NCBI GenBank assembly: GCA_910583795.1
Contig: CAJTZQ010000024.1
Span: forward strand, 1-47,987
Source: an uncultured Muribaculaceae bacterium
GTDB taxonomy: Bacteria; Bacteroidota; Bacteroidia; Bacteroidales; Muribaculaceae
Direction of reading: 5' to 3'
DNA: 47,987 nt
Positions 24,518 through 32,258 of this stretch are shown one piece after another. The number at the start of each line of letters is the position of its first letter. Within the stretch, counting starts at the first letter, position 1. The position numbers and the translations under genes were made by a program. Under the pieces are notes generated by a model. The model had not been told where the DNA came from, did no database searches, and saw only the letters and a program-made list of their open reading frames with translations.

Positions 24518-25213
24518 ATGGAAACTAAAAAACGAATTCTTGTCGTGGATGACGAAGAGACTCTCTGCGACACTTTGGGGTTTAATCTCGAAAACGAGGG
24601 ATATTTGGTGGATACGGCATTAAGTGCTGAAGAAGCCATGTGTCATAATCTTTCAGACTACGACCTGATTCTCCTTGATATCATGATGGGGGAAATATCC
24701 GGCATACAACTTGCAAAGATTATAAAATCTAATCCTTCCACCGCGTCGGTGCCAATTATATTCTGTACTGCTAAAGATTCGGAAGAAGACATTATAAAAG
24801 GTCTGGATCTCGGTGCCGATGATTATATCACAAAGCCTTATTCCTTAAAAACAATGCTTGCAAGAATTAGGACAGTGCTTCGGCGTGTTTCTGTTGATCA
24901 CGCACCAGCCACAACTGATTCTGAAATATTCTCATATAAAGGATTAGTTTTGTCTGCTCGCAACAGAACATGTATGGTTGACGGTAAAGAAGTAAAAATG
25001 CCTAAAAAAGAATTTGAAATCCTGCTTAAGTTTCTTTCTAACATAGGGCAGGTGTTTTCACGCACAGAATTGCTTAGAGAAATATGGCCGGATGAGGTTG
25101 TTGTGCTTGACAGGGTAATTGATGTCAATATAACCCGTATACGACAGAAAATAGGGGTATATGGCAAAAATGTTGTCACTCGCTCAGGATATGGATATGG
25201 GTTCATTGAATAA
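24518..25213 (+). CDS. OmpR/PhoB-type response regulator
   Basis: 231 residues. The receiver domain (1-120) has the acidic pair DDE at 11-13, the phospho-acceptor Asp54 in LILLDIMMG, the Thr/Ser in FCTAKDS and the Lys in YITKPYS. A winged-helix DNA-binding domain (about 135-231) has KKEFEILLKFLSN and the recognition region VIDVNITRIRQKIG. It overlaps the histidine kinase gene. The downstream phosphate transporter and OprP-like porin suggest a PhoB-like role, which is inference. Another pairing cannot be ruled out. Confidence 0.93.
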   Translation: METKKRILVVDDEETLCDTLGFNLENEGYLVDTALSAEEAMCHNLSDYDLILLDIMMGEISGIQLAKIIKSNPSTASVPIIFCTAKDSEEDIIKGLDLGADDYITKPYSLKTMLARIRTVLRRVSVDHAPATTDSEIFSYKGLVLSARNRTCMVDGKEVKMPKKEFEILLKFLSNIGQVFSRTELLREIWPDEVVVLDRVIDVNITRIRQKIGVYGKNVVTRSGYGYGFIE

Positions 25214-26642
25214 GATCACTTATCCACAACGGTTGTTTGTATGGCTTCTGGGTTATTCATTACTTCTTGTGGGATGTTTCATCGGATTTCAATATCTGAG
25301 AGAAAAAGAGTTCAAGGTAGAAGAAATGAACACCCGTCTCCAGCTGATAAATTCTTATATTATTACCGAATTAGATAAAGGATATGATATTAAAGATATA
25401 GATCTTTCAGATTTTCATCTTATTGACAATTTAAGAGTCAGTATTATATCCGTCAATGGAAATGTGGTCTATGATAATTCAACCCTTTCGTTGCCAAACG
25501 ACAACCATCTTGATCGCGAAGAAATACGTATGGCTTTGAAACTTGATTCCGGCTATACTATTCGTCGACACAGTGAAAGTACCGGAAACTATTACTTTTA
25601 TTCAGCCACAAAAAGCGACCAAGGATACGTAGTACGTACTGCCTTACCTTATTCTGTCTCCCTCAGCGCGCTGTTGAAAGCCGATTATACGTTTTTATGG
25701 ACAATGGGGGTTATCTCTCTTGCCATGTGCATACTCGGTTATATTGCTACCAGGCGCATAGGCATACATATAATAAGATTGAACAAATTTGCTGAAAATG
25801 TTGAGACGGGAATTAAAATTTCAAATACCGAACCTTTCCCAAACGATGAACTCGGTTCTATTTCTAATCATATAATAAGACTATATGCAAAACTTCAGCA
25901 AGCATATATTGATAGAGATAAGGAGCATAAAGCCGTTTTACATGAACAACTTGAGAAAGAACGTATAAAAAAGCAACTTACCAACAATATTAATCACGAA
26001 CTGAAAACTCCGGTGGCATCTATAAAAATTTGTATCGAAACTTTGATAGCTCATAAAAATTTGAGTGAAGAAAAACGTGACCTGTTTCTACAACGATGTC
26101 TGTCAAACACTGAGAGATTGCAACATTTGCTTACTGATGTGTCATTAATCACCCGAATGGACGATGGCAACAATTCTATCTTAAAAGAAAAAATAAATCT
26201 TTCAGAAATTATCGGCAATGTGGTGGAAGACCGTTTGATGATTGCCAATTCAAAAGGAATCATTATCGAGAACGATGTGGCAGGAGAATTATTCATGAAC
26301 GGTAATACATCCCTGCTGGAAGCCGTTTTCAACAATCTGGTTGACAACGCTATTGCATATAGCGACGGCTCTCTTATCAGAATTAATCTTATATATGAAA
26401 ATGACAAAAAATTAGTATTGTCTTTTTCTGACAACGGAACTGGTGTCCCTCCGGAACATCTTTCCCGGCTGTTTGAAAGATTCTACCGTATCGACAAAGG
26501 AAGGAGCCGTTCTGTCGGAGGTACAGGCTTAGGACTTTCTATCGTTAAAAATGCCATTTTGCTACACGGAGGCACTATATCCGTTGAAAATCTGCTGACA
26601 GGAGGACTTTCATTTAAAATAACTTTATTAAAAAACTCATAA
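25197..26642 (+). CDS. Sensor histidine kinase (PhoR-like)
   Basis: About 481 residues starting at the ATG at 25197, which overlaps the regulator gene by 17 bases; ATG 25191 is an alternative. Two membrane helices (about 10-33 and 160-182) enclose a sensor domain of about 125 residues. A linker/HAMP-like segment comes next, then the H-box NINHELKTP with His at about 267. The ATPase core has NNLVDNAIAYS, FSDNGTGVP, FERFYRID and GGTGLGLSIV. Translational coupling with the response regulator indicates a cognate pair. The signal is unknown; phosphate limitation is suggested by the next two genes. Confidence 0.93.
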   Translation: MGSLNKITYPQRLFVWLLGYSLLLVGCFIGFQYLREKEFKVEEMNTRLQLINSYIITELDKGYDIKDIDLSDFHLIDNLRVSIISVNGNVVYDNSTLSLPNDNHLDREEIRMALKLDSGYTIRRHSESTGNYYFYSATKSDQGYVVRTALPYSVSLSALLKADYTFLWTMGVISLAMCILGYIATRRIGIHIIRLNKFAENVETGIKISNTEPFPNDELGSISNHIIRLYAKLQQAYIDRDKEHKAVLHEQLEKERIKKQLTNNINHELKTPVASIKICIETLIAHKNLSEEKRDLFLQRCLSNTERLQHLLTDVSLITRMDDGNNSILKEKINLSEIIGNVVEDRLMIANSKGIIIENDVAGELFMNGNTSLLEAVFNNLVDNAIAYSDGSLIRINLIYENDKKLVLSFSDNGTGVPPEHLSRLFERFYRIDKGRSRSVGGTGLGLSIVKNAILLHGGTISVENLLTGGLSFKITLLKNS

Positions 26643-26663
26643 CCGCCTCTTCTATTCAAATCT

Positions 26664-26804
26664 TTAAAGAGGGTGTGTCGTAATTGAATTTATGTAGGGA
26701 CATGCCTTTGGCATGTTAAATTAAAAATCTGATTATCAAATGCAACATCGCAAAGCGATGTCCCTACATTCTATCAAACGTAAATAATGACACAGCCTCT
26801 TTAA
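26664..26804. mobile_element. MITE-like element with nested inverted repeats
   Basis: The ends TTAAAGAGGGTGTGTC (26664-26679) and GACACAGCCTCTTTAA (26789-26804) are inverted repeats with one mismatch and TTAA termini. Inside is a second inverted pair, ATGTAGGGACAT (26692-26703) and ATGTCCCTACAT (26758-26769), each next to a small hairpin (ATGCCTTTGGCAT; CATCGCAAAGCGATG). It is non-coding and 141 bp. It looks like a non-autonomous insertion and could also act as a terminator between the kinase and transporter genes. Confidence 0.6.
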
Positions 26805-26878
26805 TATAAGATTAAGAATTTTGAAACATTCATGAAATGTTTTCTCTGTTATTTTGCACAAAAATAATTTAGAAAACA

Positions 26879-29155
26879 ATGGAGATACTTTTTCTTTGCG
26901 TAGTGATTTTTTTATTTCTGCTGGCTATATTTGATTTGTCGGTGGGCGTGAGTAATGATGCTGTCAATTTTCTTAATTCCGCTATAGGATCAAAAGCGGC
27001 ATCTTTCAAACGAGTTCTTATAGTGGCGTCCATAGGGGTATTCATTGGCGCCGCTATGAGCAATGGTATGATGGATATTGCCCGACATGGAATATTCCGT
27101 CCTGAGCATTTCTCTTTCTATGACCTGATTTGTATATTTATGGCAGTGATGGTCACAGATATAATACTTCTTGACATTTTCAATTCTCTCGGAATGCCCA
27201 CTTCTACCACAGTGTCAATGGTGTTTGAGCTATTGGGGGCGACATTTGTGGTTGCCTTGATCAAAATGGCGGGAGGCCTGGATCTCGGATTCAATGATTT
27301 ATTAAATACAGAAAAAGCGCTTTCCGTTATTTTGGGAATATTCCTTTCTGTTGCGATAGCCTTTTTCTTTGGAACGGTTGTCCAATTTCTTTCCCGCATG
27401 ATTTTCTCTTTCAACTACAAAAACAACCTTAAATGGAAAATCGGGATTTTTGGTGGGATATGTGCCACAGCAATAGTCTATTTTCTCCTCATCAAAGGGG
27501 CTAAGGATTTAACATTTATGACTCCTGAAGTAAAAAGTTGGATAAAAAGCAACACGGGCATGATCATTCTTTGCTGCTTCGGCTTTTTCACTGTGATAAT
27601 GCAATTGCTACATATTTGTAAAGTAAATGTGCTTAAAGTGATTGTATTGATGGGGACGTTTTCACTTGCTGTCGCTTTTGCGGGAAATGACCTTGTCAAT
27701 TTTATTGGAGTCCCATTGAGCGGGTTGGCATCTTATCAGGATTTCATAGCCAATGGCAACGGAGACGCAACCGGATTCTTGATGGATTCTCTAAATGGTC
27801 CAGCAAACACACCTATATATTTCCTAATTGGAGCAGGTGTGATAATGGTGGTTTCACTCGCAACTTCGAAGAAAGCGAAAAATGTTACAAAAACAGAAAT
27901 TGGTTTAGGCAGTCAGCAAGGAGGGGATGAAATGTTCGGGTCGTCGCGTATCGGGCGCAGACTCGTGAGATGGACCATATCTTTTCTTTCATGGGTTCGC
28001 GAAGTCACACCTTCACGCATACGCAGATGGTTTAATAACCGGTTCAACGTTGATGAAACAATAATGGACCAGGGAGCGGCATTCGATCTTATACGTGGGT
28101 CTGTGAATCTTGTACTTGCCGGTGCACTTATCGCTTTAGGAACTTCCATGAAACTGCCATTGTCCACAACATTTGTCACATTTATGGTGGCAATGGGAAC
28201 ATCTCTTGCTGACCGTGCATGGGGACGGGAAAGTGCAGTATTCCGAATCACCGGTGTTATTTCAGTAATCGGTGGATGGTTCCTTACTGCCGGGGCAGCT
28301 TTTATCGGTGCCGGAGTGATTGTGGCGGCAATGCACTATGGTGGGCATTGGGTGATGTTTGCGCTTGCCGCGCTTACAATATTCATAATCATTCGGAGCA
28401 ATCGCCGATTCGGTAAAAATGATGAGCAAGAAAATGGAGACATACTCTTTCAGGCAATCATATCCACTAAAGATAAATCAGAGACATGGCAGCTTATGCT
28501 GATGTATATCACCGAACAGCAACAGGATTTTATGGAATATGCCGGACAGAAATATCGTGAGATAACTTCAGCCTTTATCAATGATAATGCCAGAGTATTA
28601 AGTAAGACAGAATCAAGCCTTGCAAAACATAAGACAATCCTTAAAAACACCAGACGCAGAGAGACCCTGTGTCTACGCCACCTCACGCGCGAAATGGCAA
28701 TAGAAAAAAGCACATGGTTTTATCTGAGCAATAATCTCTGTATGAATATTCTTTATAACCTCCGACGCATAAATGAAGTATGCAAAGAACATGTAGATAA
28801 CAATTTTTTACCACTTCCTTCGAACTATACTACAGAATATGAACTTATAGAGACACGCATCAGTAATCTTTTCAATGATACGATTGCACTTATGCAGTCT
28901 GACAATATTGAAACCATCACTATCTTACGCCGACACTGTGATGAGATTAAAGACACAATATCAGATACTTATCATAGAGTTCATGATCACTTGAGAGATG
29001 GCGATACATCTGCAATGTCAGTGCTATATGTGTATGTAAATATGCTTCAGGAGACACAAGAAATGGTATCTTCTATACGCAAATACCTCAGAGCATTCGC
29101 AAAACTCCGAGATTCAGAATTCCGTAGCCGTCCCGCCCTTTCTATTGTTATGTAA
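26879..29155 (+). CDS. PiT family inorganic phosphate transporter with C-terminal PhoU-like domain
   Basis: 758 residues. The N-terminal part (to about 510) has 11-12 hydrophobic helices and the PiT signature twice: VGVSNDAVNFLNSAIGSKAAS near residue 22 and AFAGNDLVNFIGVPLSG near 270. A later repeat unit lies near LGTSMKLPLSTTFVTFMVAMGTSLADR. From about 520 to the end the protein is soluble and helical with charged heptad-like stretches, resembling PhoU/DUF47. Such tails are thought to regulate transport. It probably imports phosphate with a cation. A 24-codon basic loop (about residues 340-390) separates the membrane halves. Confidence 0.92.
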   Translation: MEILFLCVVIFLFLLAIFDLSVGVSNDAVNFLNSAIGSKAASFKRVLIVASIGVFIGAAMSNGMMDIARHGIFRPEHFSFYDLICIFMAVMVTDIILLDIFNSLGMPTSTTVSMVFELLGATFVVALIKMAGGLDLGFNDLLNTEKALSVILGIFLSVAIAFFFGTVVQFLSRMIFSFNYKNNLKWKIGIFGGICATAIVYFLLIKGAKDLTFMTPEVKSWIKSNTGMIILCCFGFFTVIMQLLHICKVNVLKVIVLMGTFSLAVAFAGNDLVNFIGVPLSGLASYQDFIANGNGDATGFLMDSLNGPANTPIYFLIGAGVIMVVSLATSKKAKNVTKTEIGLGSQQGGDEMFGSSRIGRRLVRWTISFLSWVREVTPSRIRRWFNNRFNVDETIMDQGAAFDLIRGSVNLVLAGALIALGTSMKLPLSTTFVTFMVAMGTSLADRAWGRESAVFRITGVISVIGGWFLTAGAAFIGAGVIVAAMHYGGHWVMFALAALTIFIIIRSNRRFGKNDEQENGDILFQAIISTKDKSETWQLMLMYITEQQQDFMEYAGQKYREITSAFINDNARVLSKTESSLAKHKTILKNTRRRETLCLRHLTREMAIEKSTWFYLSNNLCMNILYNLRRINEVCKEHVDNNFLPLPSNYTTEYELIETRISNLFNDTIALMQSDNIETITILRRHCDEIKDTISDTYHRVHDHLRDGDTSAMSVLYVYVNMLQETQEMVSSIRKYLRAFAKLRDSEFRSRPALSIVM

Positions 29156-29196
29156 AAAATCCTAAGTAAAAAAGATTGTTTCATACAAAAGCATAC

Positions 29197-30234
29197 ATGA
29201 AAAGATTAATTTATCCATTTTTTATCGTGGCTTCAATCCTGGTATCCACTCCGGCAGCTTTCTCGCAAAATATCTCCGATAAGATTTCCAAATCAGAATA
29301 TATGCCCGAAATTCATGGCACGATAAGAGCAAAATATGAATATGAACCTCCTATAGGTAAAGGCAGATTTGAAATCCGCAACGCACGCTTAAGCGTGGAA
29401 GGGAAAATAATACCAATTGTAAGATATAAGGCTGAAATTGATCTTTCTGATGAAGGGTCAATTAAAATGCTTGATGCTTATATACGGCTCCAGCCCAAGG
29501 AAAATCTTAAGTTTACATTCGGGCAGATGCGTGTGCCATTCACAATCGACGCCCACCGGTCACCTCACCTTCAATATTTTGCCAACCGTTCATTCATTGC
29601 CAAACAGGTGGGTAATGTGAGAGATGTAGGGGCGGCTGCCTCCTGGACTTTCGGCAGTTATATCCCACTGACTCTTGAAGGGGGTATATTCAATGGTTCT
29701 GGACTCACTAATCAAAAAAATTTCTGGACAAACAATTATAACTTCTCTTTTAAGGCATTTACAATGATATCGGACTGTATTAATGTGACCTTAAGTTGTC
29801 AGAAAGCCAATGTGGGAGATATTAATGTCATGATGTATGATGCCGGAGCATATTGGGAAAATGCAAGATGGCATATAGAAGCCGAATATCTCAGAAAAAA
29901 CTATGCCCACAATTCTTTTAGTGGAGTGAACGCTATAGATGCTTTCGCAGCCTATAGGTTACCTTTAAAAAAAGGATCATCTGCAATTTCATTTTTAGGA
30001 CGATATGATTATATGTCAGACCATAGCAACGGCAACAAGGATGAAAACGGCAATCTTGTCCTAAGTGATCCCGAACGTCACCGTCTCACAGGAGGGATAA
30101 CACTGAGTCTGGGCAAAAAAAATCTGCAAGCTGATATTAGATTGAACTACGAACAGTATTTTTATAATAAAGAAGCCATTCCATCAATATCGGAACGTAA
30201 TAAAATAGTGGCAGAATTTGTAGCACATTTCTAA
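29197..30234 (+). CDS. OprO/OprP-like phosphate-selective porin
   Basis: About 345 residues. The start at 29197 (MKRLIYPFFIVASILVSTPAAFSQ) gives a proper signal peptide; a TTG seven codons upstream is unlikely. The mature part is an outer-membrane barrel of the porin O/P family, with FEIRNARLSVEGKIIP, LDAYIRLQPKENLKFTFGQ and MRVPFTIDAHRSPHLQYFANRS. The last strand ends KIVAEFVAHF with a terminal Phe, as expected for BAM substrates. It follows the PiT gene by 41 bases. The pair would carry phosphate across both membranes. Confidence 0.85.
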   Translation: MKRLIYPFFIVASILVSTPAAFSQNISDKISKSEYMPEIHGTIRAKYEYEPPIGKGRFEIRNARLSVEGKIIPIVRYKAEIDLSDEGSIKMLDAYIRLQPKENLKFTFGQMRVPFTIDAHRSPHLQYFANRSFIAKQVGNVRDVGAAASWTFGSYIPLTLEGGIFNGSGLTNQKNFWTNNYNFSFKAFTMISDCINVTLSCQKANVGDINVMMYDAGAYWENARWHIEAEYLRKNYAHNSFSGVNAIDAFAAYRLPLKKGSSAISFLGRYDYMSDHSNGNKDENGNLVLSDPERHRLTGGITLSLGKKNLQADIRLNYEQYFYNKEAIPSISERNKIVAEFVAHF

Positions 30235-30258
30235 TCAAATATCTCTTTAATCAACGGC

Positions 30259-31974
30259 TTAAGATTTTTTTCCTCGCGACACCGCACGATATTCCGTAGG
30301 TGACATGCCATAACGCATCTTGAAAAGCCGGCTAAATGTGGATCTTGAATTAAATCCGGAATCCACCTCCACTTCTCCAATTCCAGCCTTAGGATTTTCC
30401 GAAAGCATTTTAGCTGCATGGGCAAGACGGTAACTTGTGATATACTCACTGACTGTCTGACCCATGTTGCGTTTTATAGCCTCAGCAAGATAAACAGTGT
30501 TTGATCCTGCGGCAATCGCAAGAGATTCCCTGTTCAATGTGGGATCTTTATACAGTTCATTGTTCTCCATAAGCGACTTTACCACAGAAAAAAGTCTATC
30601 CTCCTCTTCGCCGATAGGATCATCCTCCGCTTTAGCATCAGCAATTTTCATCATTTTTTCTCTGGTTTCTTGTTTTTGAATAATATCATAAAACACTTTA
30701 TTCTTCTTTCTCAATCTTATAAGATAGGCAGCTGTAACCATTAAAACAATCAGAAGAAAAATTACAATCGACGCCACTCCGATCAATTTTACCCGAGAAG
30801 CTTCCGATTCCAGTGCAAGCGTATCTATTTCATACATTGTTCTCATTTCGTCGAGACGTCGGGAAAGTTCGGCAACCCTCAAATTCTCTTTCTCAGGCAA
30901 TAGCTTCCTATAGAGCGCGGAAGCTTCTTTAAAATTGTCTCCTCTGAAATAAGCTTCAGCCAATTGAGTCTCCATAGTGGCAAGACTGACTGAGTCGCCA
31001 AGTTCCCGAAGCATCTCCGCGTTTTTCCTTCCTGATTCTATTGCTTTATCATAGTCTCCGGCAGCCGTATAATACCGACATTCCGTAAGAAGCAGTTTAT
31101 ATTGAGCGGAGGCAGACCGTCCACGCGCATATTCTTGTGCCAATGAAAGATGTCTACCTGCATTTTGAAGGTTGCCTCGTCCTATTTCCGCAACACACGC
31201 TGCAAGTTCATTATAAAGTTTTTTCCCATCAAGAGATACAGTATATCCCATTGATACAGCTTTTTTTTCATATCCGTCTATCACGGATTTCCAATCTTCA
31301 GTGTGCTGTAGTATTTCATCATATTGCCCCAGTCCATCGAGACTTGAACAAAGATAATTATATGCTGACAAAAGGAGCGTGATATTATCCTCGCCACGCA
31401 ATGTTTTCACGCTTTCCCTTAATGCATACACTGCATCATCCGTTCTTCCGATTGCTTGATATATTGTACCCATATCGAAAAGCGCTACTCCTATCCCGTA
31501 GTAAGATTTGTTTTGTCTTGCATCGTCATACATCTTTTTTGCCTTACGCAATGCAGATTCAAGGCGGTCGTGATAAAGATCGTATTGCACAGCGACGTCC
31601 CAACAATTATACATCCAGTCCCATGCTTTAAATGCGCGCATTTCCGCTATAGCATTTTTATGATATTTATGGATGCTGTCTGTCATCTCATAGTTCTCAA
31701 AAAAGTAAAGACGGCTAAGGAGTGCATCTCCGATACATTCCACATCATTTTGCCGTTTCGCTTCTTTAATATATTCATTGATCCATCTATACTCCTCATC
31801 TTTGTTGCCGTCAGCATGGGCAAGACTGCGCAAAGAACTTAGGGCAGACAGCTTTTCCTCCCCTTGCAGATGAGGAAGCAATTGTCTTATAGAATCGGTT
31901 TCATTCCCTGCGGATACCGGAAATGGAATAAAACAGAGAGAAAGTATAAGTAGCAATATCTTTATGGAAATCAT
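30259..31974 (-). CDS. Membrane-spanning TPR/AraC transcriptional regulator
   Basis: 571 residues. A signal/anchor segment (1-22) is followed by about 370 residues of TPR-like helical repeats (for example GIGVALFDMGTIYQAIGRTD and VSLATMETQLAEAYFRGDNF). A transmembrane helix lies near 395-418 and a cytoplasmic linker next. The AraC-type double helix-turn-helix (about 465-571) has MGQTVSEYITSYRLAHAAKML, VEVDSGFNSRSTFSRLFK and MRYGMSPTEYR. It is thus a one-component regulator with a periplasmic sensing part. It is divergent from the GLUG lipoprotein operon and tandem 22-bp repeats lie between them, so that operon and itself are the probable targets. Confidence 0.92.
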   Translation of the reverse strand: MISIKILLLILSLCFIPFPVSAGNETDSIRQLLPHLQGEEKLSALSSLRSLAHADGNKDEEYRWINEYIKEAKRQNDVECIGDALLSRLYFFENYEMTDSIHKYHKNAIAEMRAFKAWDWMYNCWDVAVQYDLYHDRLESALRKAKKMYDDARQNKSYYGIGVALFDMGTIYQAIGRTDDAVYALRESVKTLRGEDNITLLLSAYNYLCSSLDGLGQYDEILQHTEDWKSVIDGYEKKAVSMGYTVSLDGKKLYNELAACVAEIGRGNLQNAGRHLSLAQEYARGRSASAQYKLLLTECRYYTAAGDYDKAIESGRKNAEMLRELGDSVSLATMETQLAEAYFRGDNFKEASALYRKLLPEKENLRVAELSRRLDEMRTMYEIDTLALESEASRVKLIGVASIVIFLLIVLMVTAAYLIRLRKKNKVFYDIIQKQETREKMMKIADAKAEDDPIGEEEDRLFSVVKSLMENNELYKDPTLNRESLAIAAGSNTVYLAEAIKRNMGQTVSEYITSYRLAHAAKMLSENPKAGIGEVEVDSGFNSRSTFSRLFKMRYGMSPTEYRAVSRGKKS

Positions 31975-32008
31975 TTTATATGATATAGATGGAGTATAAA
32001 CATCGCTA

Positions 32009-32016
32009 CAAAATTA
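32009..32016 (-). promoter_or_regulatory. -7 box of the TPR-AraC gene
   Basis: TAATTTTG on the minus strand, 35 bases before the ATG at 31974. No TTTG lies at the right distance (the nearest is 26 bases upstream), which suits an activator-dependent promoter. Confidence 0.5.
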
Positions 32017-32041
32017 ATGACTTATATCGTTTTTTTTTGTT

Positions 32042-32100
32042 TCAAATCAGGAAAATTAATGTATCAAATCAGGAATTTTATGTAACAAACCATATCAAAT
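32042..32100. promoter_or_regulatory. Tandem 22-bp direct repeats, candidate AraC operator
   Basis: TCAAATCAGGAAaaTTAATGTA (32042-32063) and TCAAATCAGGAAttTTATGTAA (32064-32085) are immediately adjacent, so the site recurs after exactly 22 bp (two helical turns). A third TATCAAAT half-unit lies at 32093-32100. Adjacent same-face direct repeats are typical of AraC-family operators. They sit just upstream of the regulator's own promoter and about 110 bp from the -7 box of the GLUG operon. Confidence 0.6.
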
Positions 32101-32196
32101 GGTCAATTATGCGGTAAATTCTAACATATTTTCAAAACATTACTGTCATGAGACAATAAATTCCGAATATGCGACATGTAAAGATTTCAAAAGGTT

Positions 32197-32236
32197 TAAT
32201 TTTGTAATAAACTTTATGAAGCAGTTTTGACTTCAT
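32197..32236 (+). promoter_or_regulatory. -7 box and leader hairpin of the GLUG operon
   Basis: TAATTTTG at 32197-32204 is an exact -7 element without a recognisable -33 box. The leader then forms ATGAAG-cagttttga-CTTCAT (about 32216-32236) before the ATG at 32259. Confidence 0.45.
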
Positions 32237-32258
32237 TGGAACGACTAATTTTAGCATC

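Noticed and set aside
31456..31842. A 128-codon plus-strand open frame within the TPR-AraC gene
   Set aside because: It is antisense to well-formed TPR repeats, with no start signal and no recognisable domain.
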